Notes: a model not told the origin generated them from the letters alone. A stretch of 64,000 bases of DNA from Bacillus sp. es.036 (GCF_002563635.1 NZ_PDIZ01000001.1:3162001-3226000); one strand, 5' to 3'; shown: positions 17,671 through 27,740, numbered from the stretch's first letter. Made by a program: numbers and translations.

Positions 17671-18777
17671 CTACCCAAGATGTACCCCTTTATATACCTC
17701 CTGAAAGTCTTTTACAACCGTTTTCCATGAATAGCTCTCAGAGTACGCAATAGCTTGATCAATTAAAACATCATTATTTTGATTTTCTAAAATAGTCTTT
17801 GCTTTCTTAACTGCCTGCTCCATACATTGAAAGTCAAGAATATACCCATTTTTGTCATCATTGATCATTTTTACAAATGATGGTATATAACTAAGAACGG
17901 GAATTCTACCAGCTGCCATCGCTTCTAATGCTGATAAGCCAAACCCTTCATATTCGGATGCTGAAACAAAATACTGTGAGTCTGCCATCAATTCAAGTAG
18001 CTCGTCGTCTGACGCTCCTTCTATTATTTCAACGTGATCTGATATTCCAAATTTATGAATCAACTTATTATAATGAACCTTTAAGTTATCGTAGTCTCTG
18101 CCAACAATTCTAAGTTTAATATCTGGAAATACATCACTTAAGTTTGAAATTAATTCAAGTAACAAATCGATTCGTTTATTCTGTGAAAACCTACCTACTG
18201 TAATAAAATGGTTTTTGGTGCATCTTATATGCTTAATTTGCTGATACTTTTCTATGTTAATACCATTTTCAATCATCTTCAAATTAGTTTTAGTAATATC
18301 CTCGAAGATACTTGCATCATTATTGCTACAAGCAATAACTTTATTTACATTTTTTAAAACCATTTTAGTAACTGTCTTAAAGTAATATTTCTTCAATTTT
18401 TCTTGATTTTTAGTATGAAAAAAACCACCATGGGTTGAAAGAATGATAGGCTTTCGGTGAAAGGGTTTTAAAATGGAGAGGTAATCCACAAAAGAATCTA
18501 CAGCATGGACATGAATAAGATCGAATTCTTTTAAATACTGAATAGTTGATAATGCAATGGGATAACGCTTTGATCCAAAATAAGAAATCCGTCTCACTTT
18601 AACTCCATCCTCAATTGATTGAGAAGCAAGTGTTGTTCCATCTGCAAAATCCCGATTCAGTGTTAAAACCTCTGTCTCAATTCCCCTTTCCTGCAAATGA
18701 GTTGCTAACTCACTCACAAATGTTTCTAGTCCCCCTACAGCTGGTTTATATTGTCTGACAACTTGTAATACTTTCAT
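17671..18777 (-). CDS. GT4-family glycosyltransferase
   Basis: About 368 residues with the GT-B fold. The N-terminal domain opens VLQVVRQYKPAVGGLETF with the glycine-rich GGLE motif, and the C-terminal domain has the EX7E motif EGFGLSALEAMAAG. It adds a sugar from a nucleotide donor to the lipid-linked repeat unit on the inner face of the membrane. The ATG at 18777 is chosen because AGGA lies 8 nt upstream; other ATG codons occur 7 and 3 codons earlier. Confidence 0.85.
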   Translation of the reverse strand: MKVLQVVRQYKPAVGGLETFVSELATHLQERGIETEVLTLNRDFADGTTLASQSIEDGVKVRRISYFGSKRYPIALSTIQYLKEFDLIHVHAVDSFVDYLSILKPFHRKPIILSTHGGFFHTKNQEKLKKYYFKTVTKMVLKNVNKVIACSNNDASIFEDITKTNLKMIENGINIEKYQQIKHIRCTKNHFITVGRFSQNKRIDLLLELISNLSDVFPDIKLRIVGRDYDNLKVHYNKLIHKFGISDHVEIIEGASDDELLELMADSQYFVSASEYEGFGLSALEAMAAGRIPVLSYIPSFVKMINDDKNGYILDFQCMEQAVKKAKTILENQNNDVLIDQAIAYSESYSWKTVVKDFQEVYKGVHLG

Positions 18778-18859
18778 GACAACCATCCTTTTCACCATTT
18801 AAATACAGAAGACATTAATAACCTTATTTTGAAAACTTCTCATTCACTATTGGTGTTAC

Positions 18860-19531
18860 TCAAAATGCATCTCTAGAGCCAAACAATACAAAAAAGGTTT
18901 TCATAATTAATTTGAAATCAAGTAAAATAGAGCGATTTTCAATGTAATGAAGATCAAGTTTTACCATCTCTTCAAAACTTAAATTGCTTCTACCACTAAC
19001 CTGCCAAATTCCGGTACATCCTGGTCTTACCAAGAGTCTCTGGATATCATGATCTGTATAAATTATCACTTCTCTTGGAAGAGGGGGCCTCGGACCGACT
19101 AAACTCATTTCACCCTTGAGAACATTAATAAGCTGTGGAAACTCATCTAAACTCGTTTTTCTTATCCAGTAGCCTACCTTTGTTATTCTCGGGTCCTCTT
19201 TCATTTTAAACATAGCGCCAGAAACCTCATTAAAGCTAATGAGCGTATCCAGAAGAGATTCAGCATTATGAACCATGGATCTAAATTTATACATCGAAAA
19301 GGTTCTGCCATTTTCTCCAACCCTAAGCTGCTTAAATAAAATTGGCCCTGCAGGGTCTTCTAACTTAATACAAACCGCTACTAGGAGAAACAAAGGCGCA
19401 AAGATGATTAGTGCAAGTAATGCTACCATTACATCTAAACACCTTTTTAATGGATGATAGAATTTGGAGGTATCAGGTCTCCATTGTTTCGGAATACTGA
19501 AACGCTCTTCTCTTAATTTAGAAAGGCCCAT
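18860..19531 (-). CDS. Initiating undecaprenyl-phosphate sugar transferase
   Basis: 223 residues of the bacterial sugar transferase (Bac_transf) family, short form with one membrane segment at about 30-50 and the catalytic region KLEDPAGPILFKQLRVG, YKFRSM, RKTSLDEFPQL and SLVGPRPP. It transfers the first sugar phosphate to undecaprenyl phosphate and so starts the repeat unit. It matches B. subtilis EpsL in size. GGAGAG lies 6 nt before the ATG. Confidence 0.9.
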   Translation of the reverse strand: MGLSKLREERFSIPKQWRPDTSKFYHPLKRCLDVMVALLALIIFAPLFLLVAVCIKLEDPAGPILFKQLRVGENGRTFSMYKFRSMVHNAESLLDTLISFNEVSGAMFKMKEDPRITKVGYWIRKTSLDEFPQLINVLKGEMSLVGPRPPLPREVIIYTDHDIQRLLVRPGCTGIWQVSGRSNLSFEEMVKLDLHYIENRSILLDFKLIMKTFFVLFGSRDAF

Positions 19532-19648
19532 TCTTCGCTCTCCTTACGTAAATTTTTTTTCTTTACCCACTGTGACCTTTATTGAAAAATTTAAGAAAAA
19601 CGGGTTTTACAAGTTAATTTAGTAAATATTCACTTTGAATGGCTTATA

Positions 19649-20338
19649 CTACTTGTACAACTTTTTCATATTTCTCATTTGGTAATTATAAACCACACCC
19701 AATACTTTCGCATTAGTAGCCAACAAGCGTTCCCTTGCTTTTAACGCTTCTTGTCTTGCGGTTTTTCTATTTCGTACTACAAGAACAGCTCCATCTACAT
19801 GCTGTGCAATTATTTGGCCGTCTGAATAGGGTAGGAGAGAAGGGGTATCAAAGATGATTAAATCATACGCCTTCTTCATTTCTTCCAAAAATTGTTCCAT
19901 TCTGGAAGAATGCAGAAGTTGTGAGGGATGATCGACTAGTTCGTGGCCACTAATAACAAGATCTAAATTCGTAATACCGCTAAAAATCGTAGCCTGTTTA
20001 AGTGAGCAACGATTATTTAAGAAATCGCTAAATCCATTTCTCAATTCAATGTTAAAAATATCATGTACACCTGGCATGCGAAAGTCAGCATCGACCAGGA
20101 GAACTTTCTTACCAGTTTGAGCCGATACAATTGCAAAATTGGCTGAAGTAGTCGAGACACCTTCACCTTTGGTGGCAGAAGTAATTAATAGAGAAGAAAA
20201 TTCGTTCTTATTATCGATCAATTCTATTGCCTCATGAAGCATATGAAATTGTTCCGCACTTTCTGATTTTGGATTAAAGTAAGCAGCCATTCCTCTTGCA
20301 CGTTTACTTAAATTGAGTTTACTATGATTAGGATTCAA
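19649..20338 (-). CDS. epsB: EPS tyrosine kinase (CpsD/EpsB-like)
   Basis: 229 residues. A Walker A SATKGEGVST, a Walker A'-type VDADFRMP and a third motif LIIFDTPS define the BY-kinase fold. The C-terminus has tyrosines in YNYQM and KKLYK but no long Tyr cluster. It works with the Wzz-like activator encoded just upstream; together they control chain length and export. The start is TTG with GGAGGGAG 7 nt upstream, overlapping the activator gene by 11 nt. Confidence 0.85.
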   Translation of the reverse strand: MNPNHSKLNLSKRARGMAAYFNPKSESAEQFHMLHEAIELIDNKNEFSSLLITSATKGEGVSTTSANFAIVSAQTGKKVLLVDADFRMPGVHDIFNIELRNGFSDFLNNRCSLKQATIFSGITNLDLVISGHELVDHPSQLLHSSRMEQFLEEMKKAYDLIIFDTPSLLPYSDGQIIAQHVDGAVLVVRNRKTARQEALKARERLLATNAKVLGVVYNYQMRNMKKLYK

Positions 20339-21095
20339 AAGTTTTCTCCCTCCTCACTTTAATCGCTTCTTCTTTGCCAACTTGTGTCTGTTTTTTAGAT
20401 AAATCTCGATAGATTTGCTTATCTGCATCTATGACCGAAATGCTAGCTAAAACAGGTAAACTAAGTAGTTTTTCAATTTCTTTTTCATTTTTAATCGAGC
20501 GATCAAGATATTCTAAAAGGAAAACCAGTCCTATTCCTCCCATAAGCCCTGCAACAAATGCAATGATGATATTAAAGAAAGGATCCGCCTCAACTGAATT
20601 ACTTCCAGATTCAGTTGCTTTTGTTAGAACGCTCACGTTGTCTACATTCATAATGCCAACTACTTCTTTCTGGAAGACTTTCGCAATAGTGTTTGCTTTA
20701 AGTGTTGCATCACTAACATTTTCATCTTCCACCATTACTTCAATGATCTGTGAATCCTGTTCACTACTTACAGAAACTTGCTGTTTAAACTCTTCATAAC
20801 TTAATGGAAGATTTAATTCGGCGATTACTTTATCCAATATGATAGGGCTTGAGATCATAATATGGTAAGACTTCACGAGCTTTAAATCTGTCTGTAATTG
20901 ATCCATATCTAGTGTCTGTTCAGGAGCAGGTGAACGATTAATCAGTAATTGAGTTGAAGATTGGTAGGTTGGTTTAATAAAATAATACGAAACTGCACCA
21001 CTTACCAATGAAGCTGCAAATGCAATGATAAGAATTAGCATCATACGGCGCTTGAGAAGCAATAAAACTTCCTTGAAATCAATTGTGTCTCCCAT
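20328..21095 (-). CDS. epsA: Chain-length regulator / kinase activator (Wzz/EpsA-like)
   Basis: 255 residues. Two membrane segments (about 18-38 and 175-197) flank an extracellular helical domain, and the cytoplasmic tail would activate EpsB. The opening IDFKEVLLLLKRRMMLILII is the usual Wzz start. It is the first gene of the lower EPS transcription unit and lies behind the best SinR-box promoter of the locus. Confidence 0.85.
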   Translation of the reverse strand: MGDTIDFKEVLLLLKRRMMLILIIAFAASLVSGAVSYYFIKPTYQSSTQLLINRSPAPEQTLDMDQLQTDLKLVKSYHIMISSPIILDKVIAELNLPLSYEEFKQQVSVSSEQDSQIIEVMVEDENVSDATLKANTIAKVFQKEVVGIMNVDNVSVLTKATESGSNSVEADPFFNIIIAFVAGLMGGIGLVFLLEYLDRSIKNEKEIEKLLSLPVLASISVIDADKQIYRDLSKKQTQVGKEEAIKVRREKTFES

Positions 21096-21139
21096 TGTTC
21101 CCTCCTATTATCCAGTTGGCTTTTGAACAAATAATTTTC

Positions 21140-21193
21140 GTTCTTTTTAGAGAACTTATGTGTTAATTATAATATATAACGAACAAAAGTAAA
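21140..21193 (-). promoter_or_regulatory. eps promoter with perfect SinR-type inverted repeat
   Basis: GTTCTTT-TT-AGAGAAC at 21140-21155: both arms match GTTCTYT exactly, separated by 2 bp. On the minus strand -10 TATAAT (21166-21171) and -35 TTTACT (21188-21193) are 16 nt apart, which places the operator at about +5 to +20. A further half-site AAGAAC at 21220-21225 lies upstream of the -35. Confidence 0.7.
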
Positions 21194-21295
21194 GGTAAAA
21201 ACCAACTATTTTCGTTATTAAGAACAAGCAAGGAACGTTACACTTAACTAGAGAATTACCTTGTATATTTATGGATCGATAATAAATTGGAATTT

Positions 21296-21814
21296 TTATC
21301 TTTGTACTCTTTTAAGTTCACCTTTATTATTCATAGCAATTTCTGATAAATAATTAGCGACAGATTTAACTAGCGTTTCTGAACCAAAAGAATAGGGCAC
21401 GAATGAGTAATTTTCAATCGATCGTATCGTATTTCCAAGATGATTAATCTCGATTACAGCAGCTACTAGATTTTGCTCAATAAATGTATTCGTTATTTCT
21501 AACTGATGATTATCAACATGCTCACCATATTTCTTCTGTCTCGGGACAACGATTACCTTTTTTAATCGCTTCAAGCCTTCAATTATAGAACTTGTGCCAG
21601 AGTGAGTAATTAATATATTTGAACGATCATAATACTCTGCGAATTCCTTGGCTGGTAAAAAATCAAATGAGTGATAATTCTTTGGTATATAGGTTGAATA
21701 ACCTCTCTGTGCTACCACAGTATCAGTAATAGATTGATTATGAACTAATCGATCCAACTCAATAAGAAGTCTATCAAAAGGAAACTTCTGTGTACCTACT
21801 GTAACGAAGATCAA
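21296..21814 (-). CDS. pssE: Alg13/PssE-like glycosyltransferase subunit
   Basis: 172 residues. The start FVTVGTQKFPFDRLL and the motif THSGTSSIIEGLKRLKKVIVVPR with GEHVDNHQLE are typical of Alg13/EpsF-PssE catalytic halves of split GT28-type transferases. It forms an enzyme with the Alg14-like membrane partner encoded immediately upstream (4-nt overlap) and adds a sugar to the lipid-linked intermediate. Confidence 0.85.
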   Translation of the reverse strand: MIFVTVGTQKFPFDRLLIELDRLVHNQSITDTVVAQRGYSTYIPKNYHSFDFLPAKEFAEYYDRSNILITHSGTSSIIEGLKRLKKVIVVPRQKKYGEHVDNHQLEITNTFIEQNLVAAVIEINHLGNTIRSIENYSFVPYSFGSETLVKSVANYLSEIAMNNKGELKRVQR

Positions 21815-22284
21815 TAGATTTTCCCCCTATATTCAGCTTTAGGATAGAACCTTTCAAGCTCTTGCCATTGAATATAAAACTTATCTGAAAATCGATATAC
21901 TATTCGGCCTGTCAATGTCGGTGAATTAACCTTTGCAAAACTTTCAATAAATATAAGTCTTTTTCTTAGAAGTTTCCCTAACAAGCAGATCGGTACTGTT
22001 GCTCCTGCACCAGTTGAAATTATGACATCAGGCTTTTCTTTCAATAAAATTTTGAATGATCGATAAATATTGCTTAAAAATACATTGAAGAAAAAGATGT
22101 CTTTTCTTTCTTGTTGCCTTAGAAAATGGACCGGATGATCTTCACAAATTGAACTGGATGTAGAGTTTTCCTCTGTCACGATGAAATACTCAAAGCCATC
22201 AATTCCTGGTACTAGTTGTAATAATTCAGAAAAGTGTCCTCCAGTAGAACTTACAAGCCCAATCTTCAACTTTTCTTTCTCCAT
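21811..22284 (-). CDS. pssD: Alg14/PssD-like membrane partner subunit
   Basis: 157 residues. The N-terminus LKIGLVSSTGGHFSELLQL and the STGAGATVPICLLGKLL segment match Alg14/PssD proteins, which recruit the catalytic Alg13/PssE subunit to the membrane and bind the acceptor. The GGGTGGG ribosome site is 4 nt before the ATG. A weak SinR-like element (ATTCTTAAATAATGAAC) lies about 30 nt upstream. Confidence 0.85.
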   Translation of the reverse strand: MEKEKLKIGLVSSTGGHFSELLQLVPGIDGFEYFIVTEENSTSSSICEDHPVHFLRQQERKDIFFFNVFLSNIYRSFKILLKEKPDVIISTGAGATVPICLLGKLLRKRLIFIESFAKVNSPTLTGRIVYRFSDKFYIQWQELERFYPKAEYRGKIY

Positions 22285-22404
22285 ATTCCCACCCTCTTTC
22301 TAATCCTTTTATCATTCTTAAATAATGAACGATAGAAAGTACATCACATATTTAAAAGAACGATTGCTATATTGATTCAGGTAATGCTTTTATAAATGAA
22401 CCGA

Positions 22405-23319
22405 TTACCTTACTCGTTCAATTCTTTTGCCGATATCTTTCTTATAAAAATCATTAAAGGCAGCGATAATAGCTATTCTAATCCCCTTAAACTCTTTACC
22501 TTTTGTGAGATATAAAGCATATTTTATTATGTTTTTGACAAAAAAGTAAATCAAGAAGAATACATATATATGCTTCTTTGCATATCTAGACATAAATAAT
22601 AAATTGTTTCTTGTCCCATAATAGTTTGATAGGGGAGAGCGATAACCAGTAGTAGCCTGAACTTTGTGATAGACTAGTGATTTTGGTACATATCGGAGTT
22701 TGTAACCAGCTTTTTTGATTTCGAGGCTATAAGCTACATCTTCAAAGTATAAGAAGTAATCTTCCGCTAAGTATCCAACCTCATCAATTATTCGTTTGGG
22801 GAATAGAAAAACGCATCCCGTAAGGAAATTTTCATTAGTCGCTTTTAAACTTTTCCTATTTTGCGTCCTATGAAATGGTGTTCCGATTAACCATTTAATA
22901 CCACCACCGCTATACCAAGTTTCTAATGGGCGATCGTAATAATTGATATGTGAACAACAGGCACCAATTGTATGATCAGACTCGCATTCCTCTACAAGAT
23001 AGCTTAAGAATTCCGATTCCACCGTTGTATCGTTATTAAGTAATAAAAAGTAATCCATGTTATTAAATTCTTTTAATGCAAATTTAATTCCTTCATTATT
23101 TCCCCCAGCAAAGCCGACGTTCTCTTCAAGTTGAAGTAACTTAAATCTTTCTTGAACCATATATTCATTGAGGTTATCTAATTCAGTGGAACAATTATCA
23201 ACAACTACAACTTCGAAACTGGTATAGTTAATTCGCTTCAATGATTCAAGACACTCAACTGTATCCTTCGCATTATTATAGTTGACTATAATAATGCATA
23301 CTTTTGGAGTAACCTTCAT
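22405..23319 (-). CDS. GT2-family glycosyltransferase, rhamnosyltransferase-like
   Basis: 304 residues. The GT-A fold is shown by VCIIIVNYNNAKDTVECLESL, VVDNCSTELD, and the metal motif region LLNNDTTVESEF, with LYFEDVAYSLEIKKAGY further on. A hydrophobic stretch occurs near the C-terminus. This subfamily often uses dTDP-rhamnose, whose four biosynthetic genes are all nearby, so rhamnose transfer is a reasonable inference. Confidence 0.8.
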   Translation of the reverse strand: MKVTPKVCIIIVNYNNAKDTVECLESLKRINYTSFEVVVVDNCSTELDNLNEYMVQERFKLLQLEENVGFAGGNNEGIKFALKEFNNMDYFLLLNNDTTVESEFLSYLVEECESDHTIGACCSHINYYDRPLETWYSGGGIKWLIGTPFHRTQNRKSLKATNENFLTGCVFLFPKRIIDEVGYLAEDYFLYFEDVAYSLEIKKAGYKLRYVPKSLVYHKVQATTGYRSPLSNYYGTRNNLLFMSRYAKKHIYVFFLIYFFVKNIIKYALYLTKGKEFKGIRIAIIAAFNDFYKKDIGKRIERVR

Positions 23320-23373
23320 AAAATCCCCTCACTATTCATCAAATGGATCACTAGTACCCTATGCCTAAAATAC

Positions 23374-23931
23374 TTAGATGCCTTTAGGAACCGGAATTTT
23401 AATATCCTTTAATTCAGGTAACTTCATATCTTTGGTGGATAAAATGGGCGTTACAGTTGGCCATTGAATCGATAAATCAGGATCATTCCACTTCACACCT
23501 TTATCATGCTCAGGCGAATAAATTTCATCTACTTTGTAAGTCACCTGAGTGTTGGCTACTAAAGTACAGAATCCATGCGCAAATCCTTTAGGAATGAGAA
23601 GCTGTCGATGATTCTCTTCAGTAAGTACGATAGAGAACCACTCACCAAAAGTACTTGATTCAATGCGTAAATCTACTGCCACATCAACGATTGCTCCAGA
23701 TATAACTCTGACTAACTTTGTTTGAGCATACGGCGAATCCTGATAGTGCAATCCTCTTAAAACTCCTATTTCTTTTGACAATGAATGATTATCCTGAATA
23801 AATGTATAGTCAAGACCAAACTCAGTAAATCGTTCTTTATTATAGCTCTCCATGAAATAACCTCTGTTATCTCCGAAAATCTTTGGTTCAATAATTTTAA
23901 CACCATCGAGCTTTGTATCAATCACTTTCAT
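23374..23931 (-). CDS. rfbC: dTDP-4-dehydrorhamnose 3,5-epimerase
   Basis: About 185 residues of the RmlC cupin family. DNRGYFMESYNKERF, FIQDNHSLSKEIGVLRGLH, and PKGFAHGF carry the conserved substrate-binding and catalytic His/Asp region. The start MKVIDTKLDG at 23931 matches the normal family start; the frame continues to a GTG four codons earlier. Third step of dTDP-L-rhamnose synthesis. Confidence 0.9.
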   Translation of the reverse strand: MKVIDTKLDGVKIIEPKIFGDNRGYFMESYNKERFTEFGLDYTFIQDNHSLSKEIGVLRGLHYQDSPYAQTKLVRVISGAIVDVAVDLRIESSTFGEWFSIVLTEENHRQLLIPKGFAHGFCTLVANTQVTYKVDEIYSPEHDKGVKWNDPDLSIQWPTVTPILSTKDMKLPELKDIKIPVPKGI

Positions 23932-23950
23932 AACCTTATGCACCCTTTCG

Positions 23951-24703
23951 TTACTTCATTAGAATGGCTTCTTTTTCAAATAGTCGACTAAAATCTACTT
24001 GTGCTGTTAAGTTATTTGCAAGGGCATAAGATGTATGAGTTCCAGCATCGGTCCATGCACCTGAAAGAATATCAAACGTTAACGTTCCTTTTCTTATATA
24101 GGCATTGTTAACATCCGTAATTTCTAGCTCACCTCTTTCTGAAGGCGTAAGTCCGTCAATGATATCGAATACATAAGAGTCATACATATAAATACCCGTT
24201 ACAGCAAACTGAGACTTTGGTGCTGACGGTTTTTCTTCAATAGAAAGAATATGATTATTCAGGAGTTCCGGTACACCAAATCTCTCTGGATCAGGCACTT
24301 CTTTGATTAGGATTTTTGCACCTTTACTCTGATCATCATAATTCTTAATAAACCCTGAGATATCTTCTGAGAAAATATTATCGCCTAAAATAACGACCAT
24401 TTTTTCATTAGCGGCAAATGCTCTCGCCAAACCAAGGGCTTCAGCAATGCCACCTGCATTATCTTGAACCTTATAAGTAAAGTTCACATCAAACTCATGG
24501 CCACTTCCGAGCAGATTCACAACATCTCCCATATGGTCTCGTCCAGTTACAATTAAAATATCATCAATATCTGCTTCTTTTAGTTTGTAGATAGAATGAT
24601 AAATCATTGGATACTTTCCTACAGGCAATAAATGTTTATTTGTAACTTTTGTTAACGGATAAAGTCTAGAACCAGTTCCTCCGGCAAGAATAATCCCTTT
24701 CAT
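23951..24703 (-). CDS. rfbA: Glucose-1-phosphate thymidylyltransferase, short form
   Basis: 250 residues. The nucleotide-binding motif LAGGTGSRLYPLTKVTNKHLLPVG is at the N-terminus, ILGDNIF and VEEKP-like SIEEKPSAP follow. It makes dTDP-glucose from dTTP and glucose 1-phosphate. At 250 residues it is the short type common in Firmicutes rather than the 290-residue enterobacterial form. Confidence 0.9.
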   Translation of the reverse strand: MKGIILAGGTGSRLYPLTKVTNKHLLPVGKYPMIYHSIYKLKEADIDDILIVTGRDHMGDVVNLLGSGHEFDVNFTYKVQDNAGGIAEALGLARAFAANEKMVVILGDNIFSEDISGFIKNYDDQSKGAKILIKEVPDPERFGVPELLNNHILSIEEKPSAPKSQFAVTGIYMYDSYVFDIIDGLTPSERGELEITDVNNAYIRKGTLTFDILSGAWTDAGTHTSYALANNLTAQVDFSRLFEKEAILMK

Positions 24704-24747
24704 GACATCACCTCATTAATGATTTGTGATACTTTTCAATTACATTT

Positions 24748-26220
24748 TTAAACCTTTTCACCTTTGCGAAAGTTTAAGTTAAACCTATTAAGTTTCGATT
24801 GAAATTGGGATAAATCAATTTCTTTTCTAATGGCGGAAAGAACCAACGAAAGAAACATGATTAATATACCGCCTAAAACGAATGCTACAAACTGGTTTAA
24901 AGGAACTGCCATCGATAATAAATAGACTCCAAGAGCTATTGCTCCCGAGTTAATAAAAGTAATGACAATTTGTGCATATGGAAGGAGGTCTCGTTGCTTA
25001 ATAGCAAAAATTCTTGATACATCTCGTTGTTGAAGGAAGACACCGATATATGCTGCTACAACAGTTGCAACCGCAACTCCCAAATAGCCAAAGAGATAAA
25101 GAAATAAAAAGCTTAATGCAACGTTAAGAATGACTGTGATGACTGTATTTTGTAGTAAAAGTTTCTGATTTCCGGAGATCTGTAGCAACGTATAAAAAAC
25201 CGTAAAACGTAATGGAAATTTGAGAAGGTATACAACGAATATAATTGAGGCGCCAACGTATACATCTGAATAAATCAATTCAATAAATTGTTTGTTGTAA
25301 AATAGCAAAATCCAGAAAAGCGGGAAGATGATAACGGCAAGAGCACGACTTGTAGTTGACCAAAGTCTTAATGCCCCTTCACGGTCCCGTTCAATATTAT
25401 AGAGTCCTCCTAATTTTGGAAGCATAGCTGTTATGACTGAAACAGTAATAATAGCCATAAATGGTACTTCTTTTGCAGCAATCGAAAAAACAGCAAACGT
25501 TTCAACTGCAAAGAATAAGCTGATAATCACTTTGTCTGTTGATTGCATAATGACGTCTAATGCAGTAACAGAACCTACGGAAAGTGTGTATTTAAATTGC
25601 TGTTTAATCATCCCAAGATTGATTGAGAAAATAACATTTTCCAAAAATAAGTACATGAGATGAAGTAGGATAACCCGTAAAAATTCCATGATACCAATCG
25701 TAATGACGATCCAGTAGAGGTTGTGACTCAGATATGCGACAAGTACAACGGTTATAAGATAAAAAAGATAATATGTTAACGTGAAAATACTAAAGACTTT
25801 CACTCTATTACTAGAAACATAAAGGTTCTCAAGGTAACTTCCTAAAATTGTTGCAAAACACCATAACCCAAGCCATATAGAGTATTTTTTAAGATAGCTG
25901 TCGTTGAAAAAAAAGCCGTTATGAAAAATCAGGATTAATGCAAGGAAAGCAAGTAAACCAAGACCTAATAACGTAATAAAAGTATTAGAAAGTACACGTG
26001 ATTTTTCTAACGAATCGCTTGTTTTGTTATAAAAATAAGTAAACGTCGTTTGCATTTCGAAGGGGACTAACGAACCTACCATAATGGATATAAGTAAAAT
26101 CTGCTGATAAATCCCCATCTCATTAACAGATAGTATTCTTGCTAAGATCATCATAATAAATAGTGCTACTAATGATTTAGCCATTCGATATCCAGATAGA
26201 AGTATTGAATCTTTGAGCAT
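24748..26220 (-). CDS. Wzx-type polysaccharide flippase
   Basis: 490 residues with about 14 hydrophobic segments and the opening SGYRMAKSLVALFIMMILARILSVNEMGIY typical of the MOP/MVF polysaccharide transporters. It flips undecaprenyl-linked repeat units to the outer leaflet, working with the Wzy-like polymerase and Wzz-like regulator of the same locus. A SinR-like repeat lies about 90 nt upstream. Confidence 0.85.
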   Translation of the reverse strand: MLKDSILLSGYRMAKSLVALFIMMILARILSVNEMGIYQQILLISIMVGSLVPFEMQTTFTYFYNKTSDSLEKSRVLSNTFITLLGLGLLAFLALILIFHNGFFFNDSYLKKYSIWLGLWCFATILGSYLENLYVSSNRVKVFSIFTLTYYLFYLITVVLVAYLSHNLYWIVITIGIMEFLRVILLHLMYLFLENVIFSINLGMIKQQFKYTLSVGSVTALDVIMQSTDKVIISLFFAVETFAVFSIAAKEVPFMAIITVSVITAMLPKLGGLYNIERDREGALRLWSTTSRALAVIIFPLFWILLFYNKQFIELIYSDVYVGASIIFVVYLLKFPLRFTVFYTLLQISGNQKLLLQNTVITVILNVALSFLFLYLFGYLGVAVATVVAAYIGVFLQQRDVSRIFAIKQRDLLPYAQIVITFINSGAIALGVYLLSMAVPLNQFVAFVLGGILIMFLSLVLSAIRKEIDLSQFQSKLNRFNLNFRKGEKV

Positions 26221-26308
26221 TCTCGCACTCCCTAATCAGTCTAATTAGACTGAAAGAAATTCATGAAATCTTTGAATTCGAAAGTTGATCAACCTCACCT
26301 GTTTAATC

Positions 26309-26324
26309 GATCTTAATAAAGAAC
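26309..26324. promoter_or_regulatory. SinR-type inverted repeat before the flippase gene
   Basis: GATCTTAATAAAGAAC: one exact GTTCTTT half-site on the minus strand and one half-site with a changed base. Located in the 143-nt gap upstream of the flippase gene. Confidence 0.45.
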
Positions 26325-26363
26325 AAGGAGGGGTGTTTATTGAACTAACTAAAATCGTTGCAT

Positions 26364-27740
26364 CTATACTTGATTTAAGGATGAATCCAGAGATTCAATG
26401 TCTCCCCATTCTTCAAGTATACTAATAGACTCATTCATATTTAGATGAACACCTTTTTGAACTTCAATCATTTCTATATCTGTATAGGCTTTAAGGGCAT
26501 GTGGCATTTCAGCAGAGATTTGCACAACATCGCCAGAACGGACAAACTGAACTTTACCTCCCATAATTAAACACCCATGCCCCTTTAGAACTGTCCAAAC
26601 ATCACTTCTTCTCGGATGCATGTGATAACTAAGGTGCTTCCCCGCTTTCAAAAATACCTTTCTAGTTAATACTTCTTCCTCCTTGTCAGCGTATGAACGA
26701 TCTAACTCTTTCCACCACCCCCATAGACGCTCTTCATATCTTGGCTTCTCCATTACATCATTCAACAAACTTTTTATTCCTGGACTAGACTTTTTATCAG
26801 TTACAAGAATTCCATCAGGACTTGCCGCAATAACGGCATCAGAAATACCGAGTACAGTTATCGGAATGTCCAACTCATTAATAATATGAGTGTTTACAGA
26901 ACGACTGCAAACTTTTCCTGAACCAATTTGTTTTGTTCTCATCTCCTCCGTTAGGGTATTCCAGGTTCCAAGATCCTTCCAAAAACCTTTATAAGGTAGA
27001 GCGACAATATGCTTCGTTTTCTCAACAACTTCGTAATCAAAGCTTGTTTTCGGTAAAAAATGATATTGTGCTAATAGTTCTTCATATTGAATAGGAAAGC
27101 CTGATTTTTGTAAATAAGAAATAATGAAATCTAATTTAAAAGCAAAAACACCGCAATTCCATAATCCATTGCGATCAATTATTTTTTCAGCAATCGGTTC
27201 CGAAGGCTTCTCAATGAATGTTTCAACATTCAAATAAGAAGTGTGAGAACCTCCACGGGGAATGATATAACCATATTTCTCAGAAGGATGTGTTGGGATA
27301 GCCCCAATCAGTGCAAGTTCCGCTTGGGTGCTTGTTATGATAGGTTCCAACTGCTTAATCGTCTCAAAAAATTTATCTTCTACGTAAGGATCTACTGGTA
27401 AAACAGTAACTACTTCATCAAGCCCGACCCCTTCTACTGAGTAGAGATATGCTGCAGTTAGGGCGATTGCAGGAAAAGTATCACGACGTTCAGGTTCAAT
27501 AACTAGTGGAATGTCTCCTCCAAGTTGTTTTTGAATCATCTCGACTTGTAAATGACTTGTCGCGATCGTAGTGGAAGATGATAGATTTGCTTTCTCTAGC
27601 TGCGACCACACTCTCTCTGACATTGATTGCTTTTCTCCAAATTCGTCTGATAAAATTTTCAAAAATTGTTTTGATCGCGAATCATTTGAAAGTGGCCAAA
27701 GTCTTTTACCAGACCCACCAGAAAGCAGTACAATCTTCAA
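26364..27740 (-). CDS. manC: Mannose-1-phosphate guanylyltransferase with cupin domain
   Basis: About 458 residues. The N-terminal nucleotidyltransferase has LSGGSGKRLWPLSND and FIEKPSEP; the C-terminal cupin has LSYHMHPRRSDVWTVLKG, as in type II phosphomannose isomerase/GMP bifunctional enzymes (ManC/AlgA). It would supply GDP-mannose to the EPS. The TTG at 27740 is preferred since GGAGGA lies 7 nt before it and it gives the normal family N-terminus; an ATG lies five codons earlier. Confidence 0.85.
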   Translation of the reverse strand: MKIVLLSGGSGKRLWPLSNDSRSKQFLKILSDEFGEKQSMSERVWSQLEKANLSSSTTIATSHLQVEMIQKQLGGDIPLVIEPERRDTFPAIALTAAYLYSVEGVGLDEVVTVLPVDPYVEDKFFETIKQLEPIITSTQAELALIGAIPTHPSEKYGYIIPRGGSHTSYLNVETFIEKPSEPIAEKIIDRNGLWNCGVFAFKLDFIISYLQKSGFPIQYEELLAQYHFLPKTSFDYEVVEKTKHIVALPYKGFWKDLGTWNTLTEEMRTKQIGSGKVCSRSVNTHIINELDIPITVLGISDAVIAASPDGILVTDKKSSPGIKSLLNDVMEKPRYEERLWGWWKELDRSYADKEEEVLTRKVFLKAGKHLSYHMHPRRSDVWTVLKGHGCLIMGGKVQFVRSGDVVQISAEMPHALKAYTDIEMIEVQKGVHLNMNESISILEEWGDIESLDSSLNQV